A stretch of 64,000 bases of DNA from Brevibacterium marinum (GCF_011927955.1 NZ_JAATJN010000001.1:930001-994000); one strand, 5' to 3'. Shown: positions 49,867-59,834, counted from the stretch's first letter. The notes: generated by a model not told the origin, from the letters alone. Numbers and translations: made by a program.

Positions 49867-52800
49867 GTGATAGTCATGACAGGAGCCTTTTTCGGGGCTG
49901 CTGTCATTGCGTACCCACTGGTCAGGCGCCTCGGTCGCGACGGGTTCTGCCTCCTCGCGCTGGTGCCGCTGGCCGGGCTGATCCTCAGCCTGGCCGCAGT
50001 CCCCGACGTCTTCGGACCGGCCGGATCGCCCCGGGTCGAGAGCCTGGACTGGCTGCCGGCGCTGGGCCTCGAGGGCATCTTCCGGCTCGACGAACTCTCC
50101 TGGGTCATGAGCCTCCTGGTGACAGGGGTCGGCACCCTCGTCTTCGTCTACTGCGCCCGCTACTTCCCGCCCGATGAGCCGGGCCTGGCCCGATTCGCCG
50201 CCGTCTTCATGTCCTTCGCAGGAATGATGTACGGACTCGTCATCGCCGACGAGCTGCTCATGCTCTACCTGTTCTGGGAAGGCACCACGGTCTTCTCCTA
50301 TCTCCTCATCGGCCACAGCCAGTCCCGCCGCCGCTCCCGCCAGGCCGCCCTGCAGGCGCTCATCGTCACCACGGCCGGCGGGCTGGCGATGCTCGTGGGC
50401 ATGATCCTGCTGATGTCCGCGACCGGAACCGGTCAGATCTCGACTCTCATGGAGCGGGCGAGCCTGGGCATGGACACCGGACCCATCATCGTCACCGCAG
50501 TGATCCTCATCCTCGTCGGTGCGGTCTCGAAGTCCGCGCTGATTCCCTTCCACTTCTGGCTCCCCGGGGCCATGGCCGCACCGACACCGGTCAGCGCATA
50601 CCTGCACGCAGCGGCGATGGTCAAAGCCGGAATCTACCTCGTCCTGCGCCTCGCCCCCGGATACCACACACTGCCCGGATGGTCGGAGACCCTGCTCACC
50701 CTGGGTCTGCTGACGATGTTCATCGGCGGTTGGCAGTCCCTCAAGCAGACCGACCTCAAGCTTCTGCTCGCCTTCGGCACGGTCTCCCAGCTCGGATTCC
50801 TCACGACCCTGGCGTCGTTCGGCACGCCCGACATCACCAAGGCCGCATTGGCCATGCTCATCGCCCACGCCCTGTTCAAGGCCTGCCTGTTCCTATGTGT
50901 GGGCATCATCGACCACCGTGCGGGCACACGCGACCTGACGAAGCTCTCCGGAGGCTGGAGGGCCTTTCCCGTCGTGGCCGTGTGCGCCACGATCGCGGCG
51001 GCCTCGATGTCGGGTCTGCCGCCGTTGCTGGGCTTTGTGTCCAAGGAGGCGGTCTATTCGACCCTGCTCGCTTCGGGCGACAAGGCATCGATCATCGCGT
51101 TGGTCGGGGTGATGATCGGCTCGATGCTCACTGTGGCGTATTCGGCGCGCTTCGTCTGGGGCGCGTTCTCGAGCAAAGACGGCGTCGACGACATCGCCCG
51201 CCGCGACGAGAAGATCACACTGGTCATCTCCCCGATCGTGCTCACCGTGCTCACCGTGGTGCTGGGGCCCGCGTCCGGACTCCTCGACGGCTACTTCAGC
51301 GCCTGGACGTCCCAGCTGCCGGCCGTCGACCCGGGCGACGGCGACTACCATCTTGCCCTCTGGCACGGACTCGAACCTGCCCTGGCACTGTCGGCGGTCA
51401 CGATCGCCGTCGGCGTCGGACTCTTCTTCGTTCGCGATTCCTTTGCGAAGATCCAATCGACCCTGCCCTCGGGTCTGGACTTCCACGACCTCTACCGCAA
51501 GCTGATCAACTGGATGGAGAAGCTGGCCCTGTGGGTCACTTCGCGCACTCAGCGAGGTTCGCTGCCGTTCTACCAGAGTGTGGTCTACCTCGTCCTCGTC
51601 GCCGGTGTCGGTCTGGCTGTGATCGCGAACGACACCTGGAACATCGATTTCGAACTGTTCGACACCCCGCTCGACTTCATCGTCGCCGCCGTCCTCATCG
51701 TCGTCGCCGTGGCAGCCACCCGCGCGAAGAAGCGCTTCACGGCTGTGGTCGTCACAGGCATCTCGGGCTACGCGATGGTCGCCTACTTCGCCTTCGTCGG
51801 AGCCCCCGACCTGGCCCTGACACAGGTCCTGGTCGAGACGATCACGATCGTCGTCTTCGTCCTCGTCCTGCGTCGTCTGCCGGCGCGCATCGGTCAGAGC
51901 ACGGGACGATTCACTCCGGCCTGGCGGGCCATCATCGGCGGCGCCGTCGGTGTGACGATGATGCTCGTCGTCCTCATCGCCGCGGGCGTGCGCATCAGCG
52001 AACCGGTCTCCGTCGACTTCGGCCAGCTCGCCTACGAACTCGGCCACGGCAAGAACATCGTCAACGTGACCCTCGTCGACATCCGCGTCTGGGACACCCT
52101 CGGTGAGATCTCGGTCCTCGTCGCGGCCGGCACAGGAATCGCCGGACTGATCTTCGTCCGCGGACGCGAGGGTCACCTCCACCGCTTCATCTCCCGCCGC
52201 GACGGCACCGAAGTCCAGGGGCGCGTGCGCTTCCAGCCGGTCCCCGAAGAGATCGGAACCTACCACGACCCCGAACGCGAGGACGTGGCGCAGCGCCGGG
52301 TGTCCTGGCTCATCGCCGGTCGCACACTGGCCCCGCGCAACCGGTCGATCATCCTCGAGGTCACCGCTCGCCTGGTCTTCCACGCGGTCCTCATCTTCTC
52401 CGTCTACCTGCTGTTCGCCGGCCACAACGAACCGGGCGGCGGCTTCGCCGGAGGGCTCGTGGCCGGCCTGGCACTGGTCGTTCGCTATCTCGCAGGGGGC
52501 AAGTTCGAACTCGCCGAAGCGGCCCGTTTCACTCCATCGGGCATGCTGGGAACCGGAATGATCATGGCCGTGCTCACCGGCATCGGCGGTTGGATCTGGG
52601 GCGACGCGGTGTTCAAGTCCGTCTACCTCGAGGGCGACGTTCCCGTGCTCGGGCATCTGTCGTTCGGAACCTCGACCCTCTTCGACATCGGCGTATACCT
52701 CATCGTCGTCGGCCTCATGCTCGACATCCTCCGATCCCTGGGCGCCGAGGTGGACCTGCACCAGGAGCGCGATGAGATGGTGCTGACCTCTCGGCTCAAC

Positions 52801-52920
52801 CAGTCCTACAACCTGTCGGAGAACTTCAGCGCCGAAGCCGAGCACGATGCCGTCTCCGAGATCCTCGACCGCGTCAACCACCTCGATGTGGACAACGGTG
52901 CCGAAGGGGGACGACTATGA
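49867..52920 (+). CDS. mrpA: Na+/H+ antiporter subunit MrpA with fused MrpB
   Basis: The 1017-residue first subunit of the Mrp cation/proton antiporter, related to complex I NuoL. The NuoL-like part has [15 protein letters not shown] near 140, [28 protein letters not shown] (in two parts) near 225 and many membrane helices. MrpA-specific C-terminal helices follow, then an MrpB-type domain from about 830 to 960 ([36 protein letters not shown]). In Bacillus MrpA and MrpB are separate, while fused A-B forms occur in many actinobacteria. The GTG at 49867 has GGAGGT eight bases upstream, while the ATG at 49876 is less well placed. It begins a nine-gene overlapping run. Confidence 0.95.
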   Translation: MIVMTGAFFGAAVIAYPLVRRLGRDGFCLLALVPLAGLILSLAAVPDVFGPAGSPRVESLDWLPALGLEGIFRLDELSWVMSLLVTGVGTLVFVYCARYFPPDEPGLARFAAVFMSFAGMMYGLVIADELLMLYLFWEGTTVFSYLLIGHSQSRRRSRQAALQALIVTTAGGLAMLVGMILLMSATGTGQISTLMERASLGMDTGPIIVTAVILILVGAVSKSALIPFHFWLPGAMAAPTPVSAYLHAAAMVKAGIYLVLRLAPGYHTLPGWSETLLTLGLLTMFIGGWQSLKQTDLKLLLAFGTVSQLGFLTTLASFGTPDITKAALAMLIAHALFKACLFLCVGIIDHRAGTRDLTKLSGGWRAFPVVAVCATIAAASMSGLPPLLGFVSKEAVYSTLLASGDKASIIALVGVMIGSMLTVAYSARFVWGAFSSKDGVDDIARRDEKITLVISPIVLTVLTVVLGPASGLLDGYFSAWTSQLPAVDPGDGDYHLALWHGLEPALALSAVTIAVGVGLFFVRDSFAKIQSTLPSGLDFHDLYRKLINWMEKLALWVTSRTQRGSLPFYQSVVYLVLVAGVGLAVIANDTWNIDFELFDTPLDFIVAAVLIVVAVAATRAKKRFTAVVVTGISGYAMVAYFAFVGAPDLALTQVLVETITIVVFVLVLRRLPARIGQSTGRFTPAWRAIIGGAVGVTMMLVVLIAAGVRISEPVSVDFGQLAYELGHGKNIVNVTLVDIRVWDTLGEISVLVAAGTGIAGLIFVRGREGHLHRFISRRDGTEVQGRVRFQPVPEEIGTYHDPEREDVAQRRVSWLIAGRTLAPRNRSIILEVTARLVFHAVLIFSVYLLFAGHNEPGGGFAGGLVAGLALVVRYLAGGKFELAEAARFTPSGMLGTGMIMAVLTGIGGWIWGDAVFKSVYLEGDVPVLGHLSFGTSTLFDIGVYLIVVGLMLDILRSLGAEVDLHQERDEMVLTSRLNQSYNLSENFSAEAEHDAVSEILDRVNHLDVDNGAEGGRL

Positions 52921-53573
52921 CCATGCCCTTCATCATGGTGCTCGCGATGGGCTTCCTCTTCGCCTGCGGCATCTACCTCATGCTCGAACGATCCCTGACC
53001 CGCGTGCTGCTGGGATTCATCCTCCTCGGCAACGGCGTCAACCTGCTCATCATCCTCACCGCGGGCAGAGGCACACCTCCGCTGACCGATGGGAAGGACC
53101 TGTCGACGGTGGGCATGTCCGATCCGCTTCCGCAGGCGCTCATCCTCACCGCCATCGTCATCACGTTCGCGGTCACCGCGTTCCTCCTCGCGATGATCTA
53201 CCGCTCCTGGCGTCTGGTCAGGGCGGATTCGCTGCAGGACGACACCGCCGACCTGCAGGTGGCGATCACGAAGATGATCGACTCCGAGGCTGAGGCCAGC
53301 ACGGACTACGACGACACCGAGTTCGGTGACGAGGCCGAGAACCCGATCACCGGCGCCGTCGACCTCGACGACGACGGCACACCCCGCGAGCGCGACACCG
53401 AAGACGACCCCGGATCCGCCTCGGCGGACGACCCCGGACCCAGCTCCACGGGCGAGGACGGTGCCACCTCGGCGGACAAGGACGGACCCGCCTCGGCGGA
53501 TGATCCCGGACCCAGCTCCACGGGCGAGGACGACAGAGGTTCCGCGGGAACCGAGACGGAGGAGAAGAAATGA
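52917..53573 (+). CDS. mrpC: Mrp antiporter subunit C with a long acidic tail
   Basis: NuoK-like small subunit of the Mrp antiporter, 218 residues. The first about 115 residues are the conserved membrane part: three helices with [29 protein letters not shown] near 15-45 (in two parts) and [19 protein letters not shown] near 72. The remaining about 100 residues are an acidic, disordered tail. Two copies of a 24-residue unit ([15 protein letters not shown] and the like) make up the end. Typical MrpC is 110-115 residues. The start overlaps mrpA by four bases and the end overlaps mrpD by four. Confidence 0.92.
   Translation: MTMPFIMVLAMGFLFACGIYLMLERSLTRVLLGFILLGNGVNLLIILTAGRGTPPLTDGKDLSTVGMSDPLPQALILTAIVITFAVTAFLLAMIYRSWRLVRADSLQDDTADLQVAITKMIDSEAEASTDYDDTEFGDEAENPITGAVDLDDDGTPRERDTEDDPGSASADDPGPSSTGEDGATSADKDGPASADDPGPSSTGEDDRGSAGTETEEKK
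53415..53532 (+). repeat. In-frame 72-bp repeat in the mrpC tail
   Basis: 53415-53460 and 53487-53532 are near-identical 46-bp stretches 72 bp apart (24 codons), encoding [13 protein letters not shown]. The repeat lies within the last 160 bp before the mrpC stop. Confidence 0.85.
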
Positions 53574-55153
53574 CCGATCTCCTCTCCGTGCTCGTGCCGC
53601 TGCCCGTTCTCCTGCCCCTCATCGGGGCCGGGTTGGCACTGGTGCTGTCGAAGCACTCGCGTGCGCAGAACGTCGTGTCGGTCCTGATCCTCAGCGCGGT
53701 CATGGTCATCGCGCTCATCCTGCTCTTCAGCATCGACGCCCACGGCCCACAGGTCGTAGCGATCGGCGGATGGCAGCCGCCGTCGGGAATCGTGCTCGTC
53801 GCCGACCGGCTCTCCTCACTCATGCTCGTCGTCTCCTCCCTGGTCACCCTGTGCGTGCTCATCTACGCACTCAGCCAGGACGCCAACGACGACTCCAACG
53901 AGACCCCGATCTCGGTGTTCAACCCCAGCTATCTGGTGCTGTGCGCGGGCGTGGCCAACGCCTTCCTCGCCGGTGACCTGTTCAACCTCTACGTCGGCTT
54001 CGAGATGTTCCTCGTCGCCTCCTATGTCCTGCTGACCCTGGGAGCCACGGCCGAGCGCATCCGGGCCGGCGTGACCTACGTCGTCATCTCCCTCGTGTCC
54101 TCGATCATCTTCCTGGCGGCAATCGGCGTCATCTACGCGGCGACCGGAACGGTGAATATCGCGCAGCTGTCCGAGCGGCTGAGCGATCTGCCGCCGGATG
54201 TGCAGATGATCCTGCATGTCCTTCTGCTCATCGGCTTCGGGATCAAGGCCGCGATCTTCCCGCTGTCCTTCTGGCTGCCCGACTCCTACCCGACCGCTCC
54301 GGCCCCGGTGACAGCGGTCTTCGCGGGCCTGCTGACGAAGGTCGGCATCTATGCGATCATCCGCACCGAGACCGTGCTCTTCGCCGAATCCTCCCTGCGA
54401 GTGCCGCTGCTGATCGCGGCCGCCCTGACGATGGTGATCGGAATCTTGGGCGCGATCGCACAGTCGGAGATCAAGAGGATCGTGTCCTTCACCCTGGTCT
54501 CCCACATCGGCTACATGCTCTTCGGCGTGGCTTTGGGCACGACTGTCGGGCTCTCGGCCGCCATCTACTACACGGTCCACCACATCATCGTCCAAACCGC
54601 ACTGTTCCTGGCCATAGGCATGGTGGAAATGCGGGGTGGATCCACCTCGACGAGGTCGCTGGGCGGGCTCATGGTGCTTTCGCCGGCACTGTCGATCATC
54701 TTCTTCATCCCCGCCCTCAACCTCTCGGGCATCCCACCGTTCTCCGGCTTCATCGGCAAGGTCGCGCTCTTCGCCGCCGGCTTCTCCGACCAGGGCTGGC
54801 TCGCGACGGTGCTGATCGTCGCCGGCACCGTGACCAGTCTGCTCACTCTCTACGTCATCGGACGTACCTTCAATCTGGCCTTCTGGCGCGACCCGGCCGA
54901 TGCTGAGGAGCCGAACGAGGAGCTCGTCGCAGAGTTCGCCGAACGCAAGAAGGCCAAGCTGGCGGGCAGGACCTGGAAGGCGCAGATCGGTGTGCCCGGG
55001 CCCATGATCGCCGCCACGACGATCGTGGTCGTCGCCTCGATCGTGCTCACCGTCTTCGCCGGTCCGCTGTGGGATCTGTCGAACCGCGCTGCGGAGAACC
55101 TGCAGTCCCCGATCAGCTATGTGACGAACGTGCTGGGAGGTGATGACTCATGA
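53570..55153 (+). CDS. mrpD: Mrp antiporter subunit D
   Basis: NuoN/L-like proton-translocating subunit of the Mrp antiporter, 527 residues. It has FNLYVGFEMFLVASYVLLTLGA near 142, the conserved lysine region GFGIKAAIFPLSFWLPDSYPTAPAPVTA (in two parts) near 222 and SHIGYMLFGVAL near 310. HHIIVQTALFLAIGMVE near 333 and IPPFSGFIGKVALFAAGF near 388 complete the fold. About 14 helices are expected. It overlaps mrpC and mrpE by four bases each. Confidence 0.96.
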   Translation: MTDLLSVLVPLPVLLPLIGAGLALVLSKHSRAQNVVSVLILSAVMVIALILLFSIDAHGPQVVAIGGWQPPSGIVLVADRLSSLMLVVSSLVTLCVLIYALSQDANDDSNETPISVFNPSYLVLCAGVANAFLAGDLFNLYVGFEMFLVASYVLLTLGATAERIRAGVTYVVISLVSSIIFLAAIGVIYAATGTVNIAQLSERLSDLPPDVQMILHVLLLIGFGIKAAIFPLSFWLPDSYPTAPAPVTAVFAGLLTKVGIYAIIRTETVLFAESSLRVPLLIAAALTMVIGILGAIAQSEIKRIVSFTLVSHIGYMLFGVALGTTVGLSAAIYYTVHHIIVQTALFLAIGMVEMRGGSTSTRSLGGLMVLSPALSIIFFIPALNLSGIPPFSGFIGKVALFAAGFSDQGWLATVLIVAGTVTSLLTLYVIGRTFNLAFWRDPADAEEPNEELVAEFAERKKAKLAGRTWKAQIGVPGPMIAATTIVVVASIVLTVFAGPLWDLSNRAAENLQSPISYVTNVLGGDDS

Positions 55154-55779
55154 GCGCCGATCGACCGTCCAAACGACCATCGGACCGTCCGTCGAGCCGC
55201 CCGCCCCGGATGACGCGGCGCAGAAGCTTCGTCCAGCAGCTCGTGCTGGTGTTCTTCCTCGTCCTCCTGTGGGTGATGCTCTGGGACTCGGTGTCGCTCA
55301 TGCACATCATCACCGGCGTCGTCATCGCGTTCTTGGTGACCCGCGTGTTCTACCTGCCGCCGGTGGTCCTCTCCGGACGGTTCAACATCATCCACGCCCT
55401 CCGCTACGGCCTGTGGTTCCTGTACTCGCTCATCCACGCCTCCGTCGAGGTGGCCTGGTACGCCTTCCGTCGCCGCGCGGTGGGCGCCGGTTCGGTCATC
55501 GCCTGCGATCTGCGCACCAGCTCGGATCTGCTGATGACCCTCGTCGCCGACACCGCGAGCCTCATCCCCGGGTCGATCATCATCGACAGCGACCGAGCCA
55601 TGGGCATCCTGTACCTGCACGTGCTCGACTGTGATTCCGAGGAGAAGACCGTCTCCGCCAAGCAGCAGGTCTATCACATCGAAGAGCTGCTCATCCGCGC
55701 CCTCGGCTCCCATCGCGACCTCGCCGCGCTGAGGGTGACGCCCGACCCGATGGCCGAGGAAGACGGAGGTGACCGATGA
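55150..55779 (+). CDS. mrpE: Mrp antiporter subunit E
   Basis: Membrane subunit E of the Mrp antiporter, 209 residues. The N-terminal 22 residues are a basic extension (MSADRPSKRPSDRPSSRPPR). Helices follow from about 30, with FFLVLLWVMLWDSVSLMHIITG, and the conserved cytosolic part has LRTSSDLLMTLVADTASLIPGS near 125 with VLDCDSEE near 160. The C terminus ends before the mrpF start with a four-base overlap. No direct ion-path role is known. The family is needed for stable assembly of the complex. Confidence 0.94.
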   Translation: MSADRPSKRPSDRPSSRPPRMTRRRSFVQQLVLVFFLVLLWVMLWDSVSLMHIITGVVIAFLVTRVFYLPPVVLSGRFNIIHALRYGLWFLYSLIHASVEVAWYAFRRRAVGAGSVIACDLRTSSDLLMTLVADTASLIPGSIIIDSDRAMGILYLHVLDCDSEEKTVSAKQQVYHIEELLIRALGSHRDLAALRVTPDPMAEEDGGDR

Positions 55780-56474
55780 GTCAGATCGTGCTCGACACCA
55801 TTGTGGTCGTGGCAGCGGTGCTGCTGGCCGCCTCGGCGATCATCGCTCTGTACCGCATCGTCCGCGGACCCTCGATCCTCGACCGCATGATCGCCACCGA
55901 CGTCGTGCTGGCCGCCATCATGTGCGGTCTCGGCGGATTCATGGCGCTGTCCGGGCGCACGGATCTTCTGCCGGTGCTCATCGTCCTGGCGATGCTCGGA
56001 TTCGTCGGCTCCGTCAGCGTCTCCCGGTACGTGTCCAAATCCGATTCCATGACCCCCGGCGCCGAGGCGGGGGCACTGAGCGACTTCTCCTCCTCCGATT
56101 GGCATATGCCCAAGGACTCGACCGGCGAGCCCGAGAGCGGGGCCGGCACCGGGGCGGCTCCCGGAGCCGGGAACGCCTCCGGCACCGGAGCCAGAGCCGA
56201 CGGCAAGTGGCCGGAAGACGTCGCCCGCGGGATCTGGGACGTCCCGGACGGTCCGGATGCCGTCACGGTCCAAGAGGGGGAGGTGCCCGTGACGGTCGGT
56301 CTCGACCAGGGTGCAGACCCCGGCGCCGAGCCTGCCGGCGGCGAAGGTGAGGGCACCGGGCCGGACCCGGGACCGGAGGACTCCGACGACGGAGAACGCA
56401 CCGGATCCGAATCCGACGAGTCACACGACTCGGACGATTCCCGCGGACACGACGAGGAAGGGGGGCCACGATGA
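55776..56474 (+). CDS. mrpF: Mrp antiporter subunit F with a long acidic tail
   Basis: Small membrane subunit of the Mrp antiporter, here 232 residues against about 90-100 in the family. The first about 90 residues are the normal three-helix part, with IVRGPSILDRMIATDVVLAA near 30-50 and VLIVLAMLGFVGSVSVSRYV near 70. The remaining about 140 residues form an acidic, Gly/Pro/Ser-rich, disordered tail that ends in DDSRGHDEEGG, rich in Asp and Glu. It overlaps mrpE and mrpG by four bases each. No frameshift is seen, so the tail is genuine coding sequence. It parallels the mrpC tail in kind but not in sequence. Confidence 0.9.
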   Translation: MSQIVLDTIVVVAAVLLAASAIIALYRIVRGPSILDRMIATDVVLAAIMCGLGGFMALSGRTDLLPVLIVLAMLGFVGSVSVSRYVSKSDSMTPGAEAGALSDFSSSDWHMPKDSTGEPESGAGTGAAPGAGNASGTGARADGKWPEDVARGIWDVPDGPDAVTVQEGEVPVTVGLDQGADPGAEPAGGEGEGTGPDPGPEDSDDGERTGSESDESHDSDDSRGHDEEGGPR

Positions 56475-56866
56475 TCCTCGACATCATCTCGGCAGTGCTC
56501 ATCCTCCTCGGCGGTGTGCTGTCTCTGGCCGCGGCACTCGGTATGCTGCGCTTCGGCGACCTCCTCTCACGCATGCACGCGAGTGCGAAGCCGCAGGTGC
56601 TGGGGCTGCTGATGGTGGCTGTCGCCATCGCGATCCAGTACCCGACCTGGTCGACGGTGACGACTCTGGCGATCATCATCTCGTTCCAGCTCGTGACCAT
56701 TCCCGTGGCCACCCACATGGTGGGGCGCGCCGGTTATCGCACCAAGCACCTGCGTCGTTCTATGCTGTACCGAGACGAACTCGCCGAGGCGGTCGATCGG
56801 GCGGAGGCCAGAGAGCTCGCGTGGGAACGCAGGAAAGGGATCGGAACGGACCACAATGACGGTTGA
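56471..56866 (+). CDS. mrpG: Mrp antiporter subunit G
   Basis: Last structural subunit of the Mrp antiporter, 131 residues. Three helices are present, with GVLSLAAALGMLRFGDLLSRMHASAKPQVLGLLM (in parts, about 14-50) being the MrpG/PhaG signature, followed by YPTWSTVTTLAIIISFQLVTIPVATHM. The C-terminal tail is a charged helix (LRRSMLYRDELAEAVDRAEARE). The stop is inside the start of the response regulator gene (11-bp overlap), so a regulatory pair is translated with the transporter. Confidence 0.95.
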   Translation: MILDIISAVLILLGGVLSLAAALGMLRFGDLLSRMHASAKPQVLGLLMVAVAIAIQYPTWSTVTTLAIIISFQLVTIPVATHMVGRAGYRTKHLRRSMLYRDELAEAVDRAEARELAWERRKGIGTDHNDG

Positions 56867-57608
56867 CAATCAGCACGAACCCCAGCCCTTGGTGCTTGTC
56901 GCCGACGACGAACCCGATGTGCTCGGCGCCGTCGTCCCCTTCCTCGAACGCTCCGGGTTCCGGGTCCTCGCCGCCGGCGACGGGCTGCTGGCCCTCGACG
57001 AAATCCACCGACACGACCCCGACGTCTGCGTCCTCGACGTGCTCATGCCCGGAGCCGACGGCCGGCAGGTCCTGCGTCGGCTGCGCCAGGAGGAGAACTG
57101 GGTCCCGGTGCTGCTGCTGACCCAGGTCGGCGAGGCCGTCGAACGGGCCATGGCGCTCGAAGAGGGCGCCGACGACTACCTCAACAAGCCCTTCGACCCG
57201 CACGAGCTCGTGGCCCGCATCCGCGCCGTGCTGCGCCGGACCCACACCGACGGGCCGCCCTTGGCCACCGCGCCCGTGCTGGCCTCGAGCTTCGGTCTGC
57301 GACTCGATCGTGTCGGCCGCCGCGCCTGGCTGGGCCAGCGCGAACTCGTCATCACCCCGAAGGGCTTCACCCTGCTGGAGTACCTCATGGTCCACCAGGA
57401 CGAACTCATCGAACGTTCCCGTCTGCTCGAGATCCTGTGGGGATTCGAAGAGGCCGTGGGCACCCGGGCCGTCGATTCCCGTGTCGCCGAGCTGCGCCGA
57501 GTCCTCGGCGAGGACGCCGCCGAACCGCGGTGGATCGCCACCGTGCAGGGCCGCGGATACCGTTTCGTCGGCGAGGTTCGAGGCGAAGAGGGCCAGAGGG
57601 CCCTATGA
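56856..57608 (+). CDS. OmpR-family response regulator coupled to the Mrp operon
   Basis: A 250-residue DNA-binding response regulator. The receiver has VADDEPD, acceptor Asp 61 in CVLDVLMPGADG and Lys 111 in DDYLNKPFD. The winged helix covers about 145-240 with GTRAVDSRVAELRRVLG as recognition helix and GRGYRFVG at the end. The ATG at 56856 lies 11 bases inside mrpG, and the kinase gene overlaps the stop by four. In context it probably regulates Mrp antiporter expression in response to salt, pH or envelope state, which is inference from operon position alone. Confidence 0.93.
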   Translation: MTVDNQHEPQPLVLVADDEPDVLGAVVPFLERSGFRVLAAGDGLLALDEIHRHDPDVCVLDVLMPGADGRQVLRRLRQEENWVPVLLLTQVGEAVERAMALEEGADDYLNKPFDPHELVARIRAVLRRTHTDGPPLATAPVLASSFGLRLDRVGRRAWLGQRELVITPKGFTLLEYLMVHQDELIERSRLLEILWGFEEAVGTRAVDSRVAELRRVLGEDAAEPRWIATVQGRGYRFVGEVRGEEGQRAL

Positions 57609-59062
57609 CGAACTTTCTGGTCGTCGAAGTCCAGATCTGGCTGTTCCTGCTTCTGCTGTTCCTCGTGCTGGCAGGCCTGGCCATCGGCGCATACTTCGCG
57701 TGGAGACACCTGCGCAGGCGTGAGGCCGCGCTGCGTGAGTCGATCGAGACGGCCGCGAGCGAGGACTCGCTGGCCAAACGCAACCGGATGCTCATCCGCC
57801 TCGACCATGAGCTGAAGAATCCGCTCACCGCACTGCGGACCTCGGCCGCGAGCATCCGCGACGTCGTCGCCGAGGGCGGCACGATCTCCGAGGTCGAATC
57901 CTCGGCCAAACAGGTCGACGTCTCCTCGCGCAGGGTGGCACGCCTCTTGGCCGATCTGCGCAGACTCGCCGACGTCGAGACCCGCATCATCGACTACTCC
58001 CGGGTCGACCTCGACGGGCTCATCCACCAGGCCGTCGAGGACGCATCGACGGCACCGGGCGCCGAGGACCGCATGATCGTGGCCACGGTCGCCCGCGCCC
58101 CTTGGCGTCTGCCCGACGTCGCCGGTGAGGAGGATCTGCTGCTCACCGCCATCCTCAACCTGCTGGGGAACGCTCTCAAATACTCTTCCCAGGCCGAGGT
58201 CGTCGAACTGCGTGCCAATGAGCAGATCATCGACAGCCACCGGTGGGTCGTCGTCGAGGTCGCCGACACCGGCAGCGGCATTCCGCTGACCGAGCAGGAG
58301 CAGGTGTGGGACGAACTCTCCCGCGGCTCCCGCGTTCGCGCCGTAGCGGGCTCGGGCATGGGCCTGTCCCTGGTCCGCGCGATCGTGACCCGCCACGGCG
58401 GCTCGGTGCAGCTGTTCAGCCAGGAGGGAGTGGGCACCTCGGTCCGCATGGTGCTTCCCGTCCTCGGCGATGCCGCGCAGGTGACGGTGCCGCCGATGGA
58501 CGAACAGGGTGCTCACGCCGCTGCCGGATCGCATCCCGTCCAGCCGGTGCAGCTACCCGACTCCGGTCAGAGTCCCGGCTTCGTTCCGCCCCGAGCGCCC
58601 AATGAGGCCGAGCTGCAGGGGCGCATCCTCGGCACCCCGCGGCGCACCTCGAAACGGCGCCTCGAACGCGTCGACGGAAACCTCGTCAACCGCACGACCG
58701 GCGAATCGGTCAGCGGCGGATTCCCACCGGACTCCGGTCAGCAATCCCAATTCAAACCCGGCCCGGGCACGGTTCGCGGACCTGCCGGCCCGCAGTCAGG
58801 TCCGGTGCCCGGACAGCAGTACGGCAGCCAACCCGGGTCACAGCAGTTCGGCGGTCACCCCGGGCCCCAGCAGTACGGCGGCCAACCCGGACAGCAGCAC
58901 GCCTGGCCGCCGCATCCTCCGCAACCTCAGCAGGCGCCGATGCAGCCACCTCGGCAGCCCGATTCCGGGCAGCCCGGCTCCGCGCAATTCGCGCCCGGGT
59001 GGCCCGACTCGGAGCAGCGGCGACAGATCCGTGAGGATCCGCGCACGGGGAACGAACCGTGA
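57605..59062 (+). CDS. Sensor histidine kinase without an extracellular domain
   Basis: A 485-residue kinase. It has one N-terminal membrane helix (about 11-33) and no second one, so there is no extracytoplasmic sensor loop. A short coiled linker leads to the H box RLDHELKNPLTALRTS (acceptor His 68), then NLLGNALKYSS, VADTGSGIP and GSGMGLSLVRAI. The last about 185 residues are low-complexity, rich in Gln, Pro and Gly, with three 9-residue QQYGSQPGS-like units and one partial unit. The start overlaps the regulator gene (ATGA) and the end overlaps the lipoprotein gene (GTGA). The input is probably supplied by another membrane protein, such as an Mrp subunit or the lipoprotein. Confidence 0.9.
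   Translation: MTNFLVVEVQIWLFLLLLFLVLAGLAIGAYFAWRHLRRREAALRESIETAASEDSLAKRNRMLIRLDHELKNPLTALRTSAASIRDVVAEGGTISEVESSAKQVDVSSRRVARLLADLRRLADVETRIIDYSRVDLDGLIHQAVEDASTAPGAEDRMIVATVARAPWRLPDVAGEEDLLLTAILNLLGNALKYSSQAEVVELRANEQIIDSHRWVVVEVADTGSGIPLTEQEQVWDELSRGSRVRAVAGSGMGLSLVRAIVTRHGGSVQLFSQEGVGTSVRMVLPVLGDAAQVTVPPMDEQGAHAAAGSHPVQPVQLPDSGQSPGFVPPRAPNEAELQGRILGTPRRTSKRRLERVDGNLVNRTTGESVSGGFPPDSGQQSQFKPGPGTVRGPAGPQSGPVPGQQYGSQPGSQQFGGHPGPQQYGGQPGQQHAWPPHPPQPQQAPMQPPRQPDSGQPGSAQFAPGWPDSEQRRQIREDPRTGNEP
58814..58897 (+). repeat. In-frame 27-bp repeat in the kinase tail
   Basis: CAGCAGTWCGGC starts units at 58814, 58841 and 58868, and a last short unit starts at 58892. Nine codons per unit encode QQYGSQPGS-like repeats about 170 bp before the stop. 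Confidence 0.8.
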
Positions 59063-59751
59063 TCAACGCGGCGAAGGTCCGAACGGTCGTGGCGGGAACC
59101 GCCCTGCTCAGCCTCCTCCTCAGCGGCTGCTCGGTTCTGCAGATTCGGACCGCGGAGCGCGACTCGGGTCCTGTCCGTGTGGCCGTCCAGGAGGAGGCAG
59201 GGGAGGATCCCACGACCGCACCTGCCGATGACGGGGCTCCGGAGGGAATGACCCCGGAATCGGTCAGCCTCGGCACGGAGTGCCCCGTCGAGGTCGGCCT
59301 CGCCATGGCGGACGGCTGGTCGGAGGGAACGGGCACCGATGGCTTCCACAGCTTCACTCGAGGCACCTCGGTCGCCGACCGCGACGTGGTCGTCATCAGC
59401 TGCACCCAGAGCTACGAGGATTCGCCGCGATCGGTGGTTGAGGCGAAGAAGAAGTTTGCGTTCTCGGAACAGGGTTCGACGGTCGCCTCGCAGCGCACCG
59501 GCACTCTCGGCGCGGGATACTTCTGGTCGTTCCAAGGCCTACTCGGCCCCTCGGAGATCATGGCGATCGACAAGCAGCCGACTCTCATGTACGGCACTCG
59601 GATCGGCTACAGGGCCAACGGGCGCCTCGTCGAGATCGGCATCGAGATGCGCGCCCTCGAATCGGAGAAGGAAGCGGCGGAGGAGTTCGAGAAGATGCTG
59701 CCGACGGTCAGCGTCGACGGTGAGACGATCCCCGCCCCGAGGTTCAAATAG
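59059..59751 (+). CDS. Putative lipoprotein coupled to the Mrp two-component system
   Basis: A 230-residue lipoprotein. The signal peptide starts MINAAKVRTVVAGTALLSLLL and ends in the lipobox LSGC (Cys 24), so it should be membrane-anchored and exposed outside. The mature part has a disordered linker to about 70, then a globular beta-rich domain with ECPVEVGLAMADGWSEG and DVVVISCTQSYED. The latter has a second cysteine pair. It resembles actinobacterial lipoproteins of the LpqN/LpqT type in fold pattern, but that is a guess. The GTG at 59059 overlaps the kinase stop. Position suggests a ligand-facing partner of the kinase. Confidence 0.82.
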   Translation: MINAAKVRTVVAGTALLSLLLSGCSVLQIRTAERDSGPVRVAVQEEAGEDPTTAPADDGAPEGMTPESVSLGTECPVEVGLAMADGWSEGTGTDGFHSFTRGTSVADRDVVVISCTQSYEDSPRSVVEAKKKFAFSEQGSTVASQRTGTLGAGYFWSFQGLLGPSEIMAIDKQPTLMYGTRIGYRANGRLVEIGIEMRALESEKEAAEEFEKMLPTVSVDGETIPAPRFK

Positions 59752-59834
59752 GCCACTGCCCTCCGCACGGCTTCGGCCGAATCCTTCGCGGCAACTCCGC
59801 CCCCGAGCATCCGTGAAGATCCTAGGATGGGGAC

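Noticed and set aside
50893..52881. A 662-codon open frame antisense to mrpA
   Set aside because: The product is Asp/Glu/Gly/His-rich nonsense of the kind made by reverse reading of membrane protein codons, and mrpA is certain.
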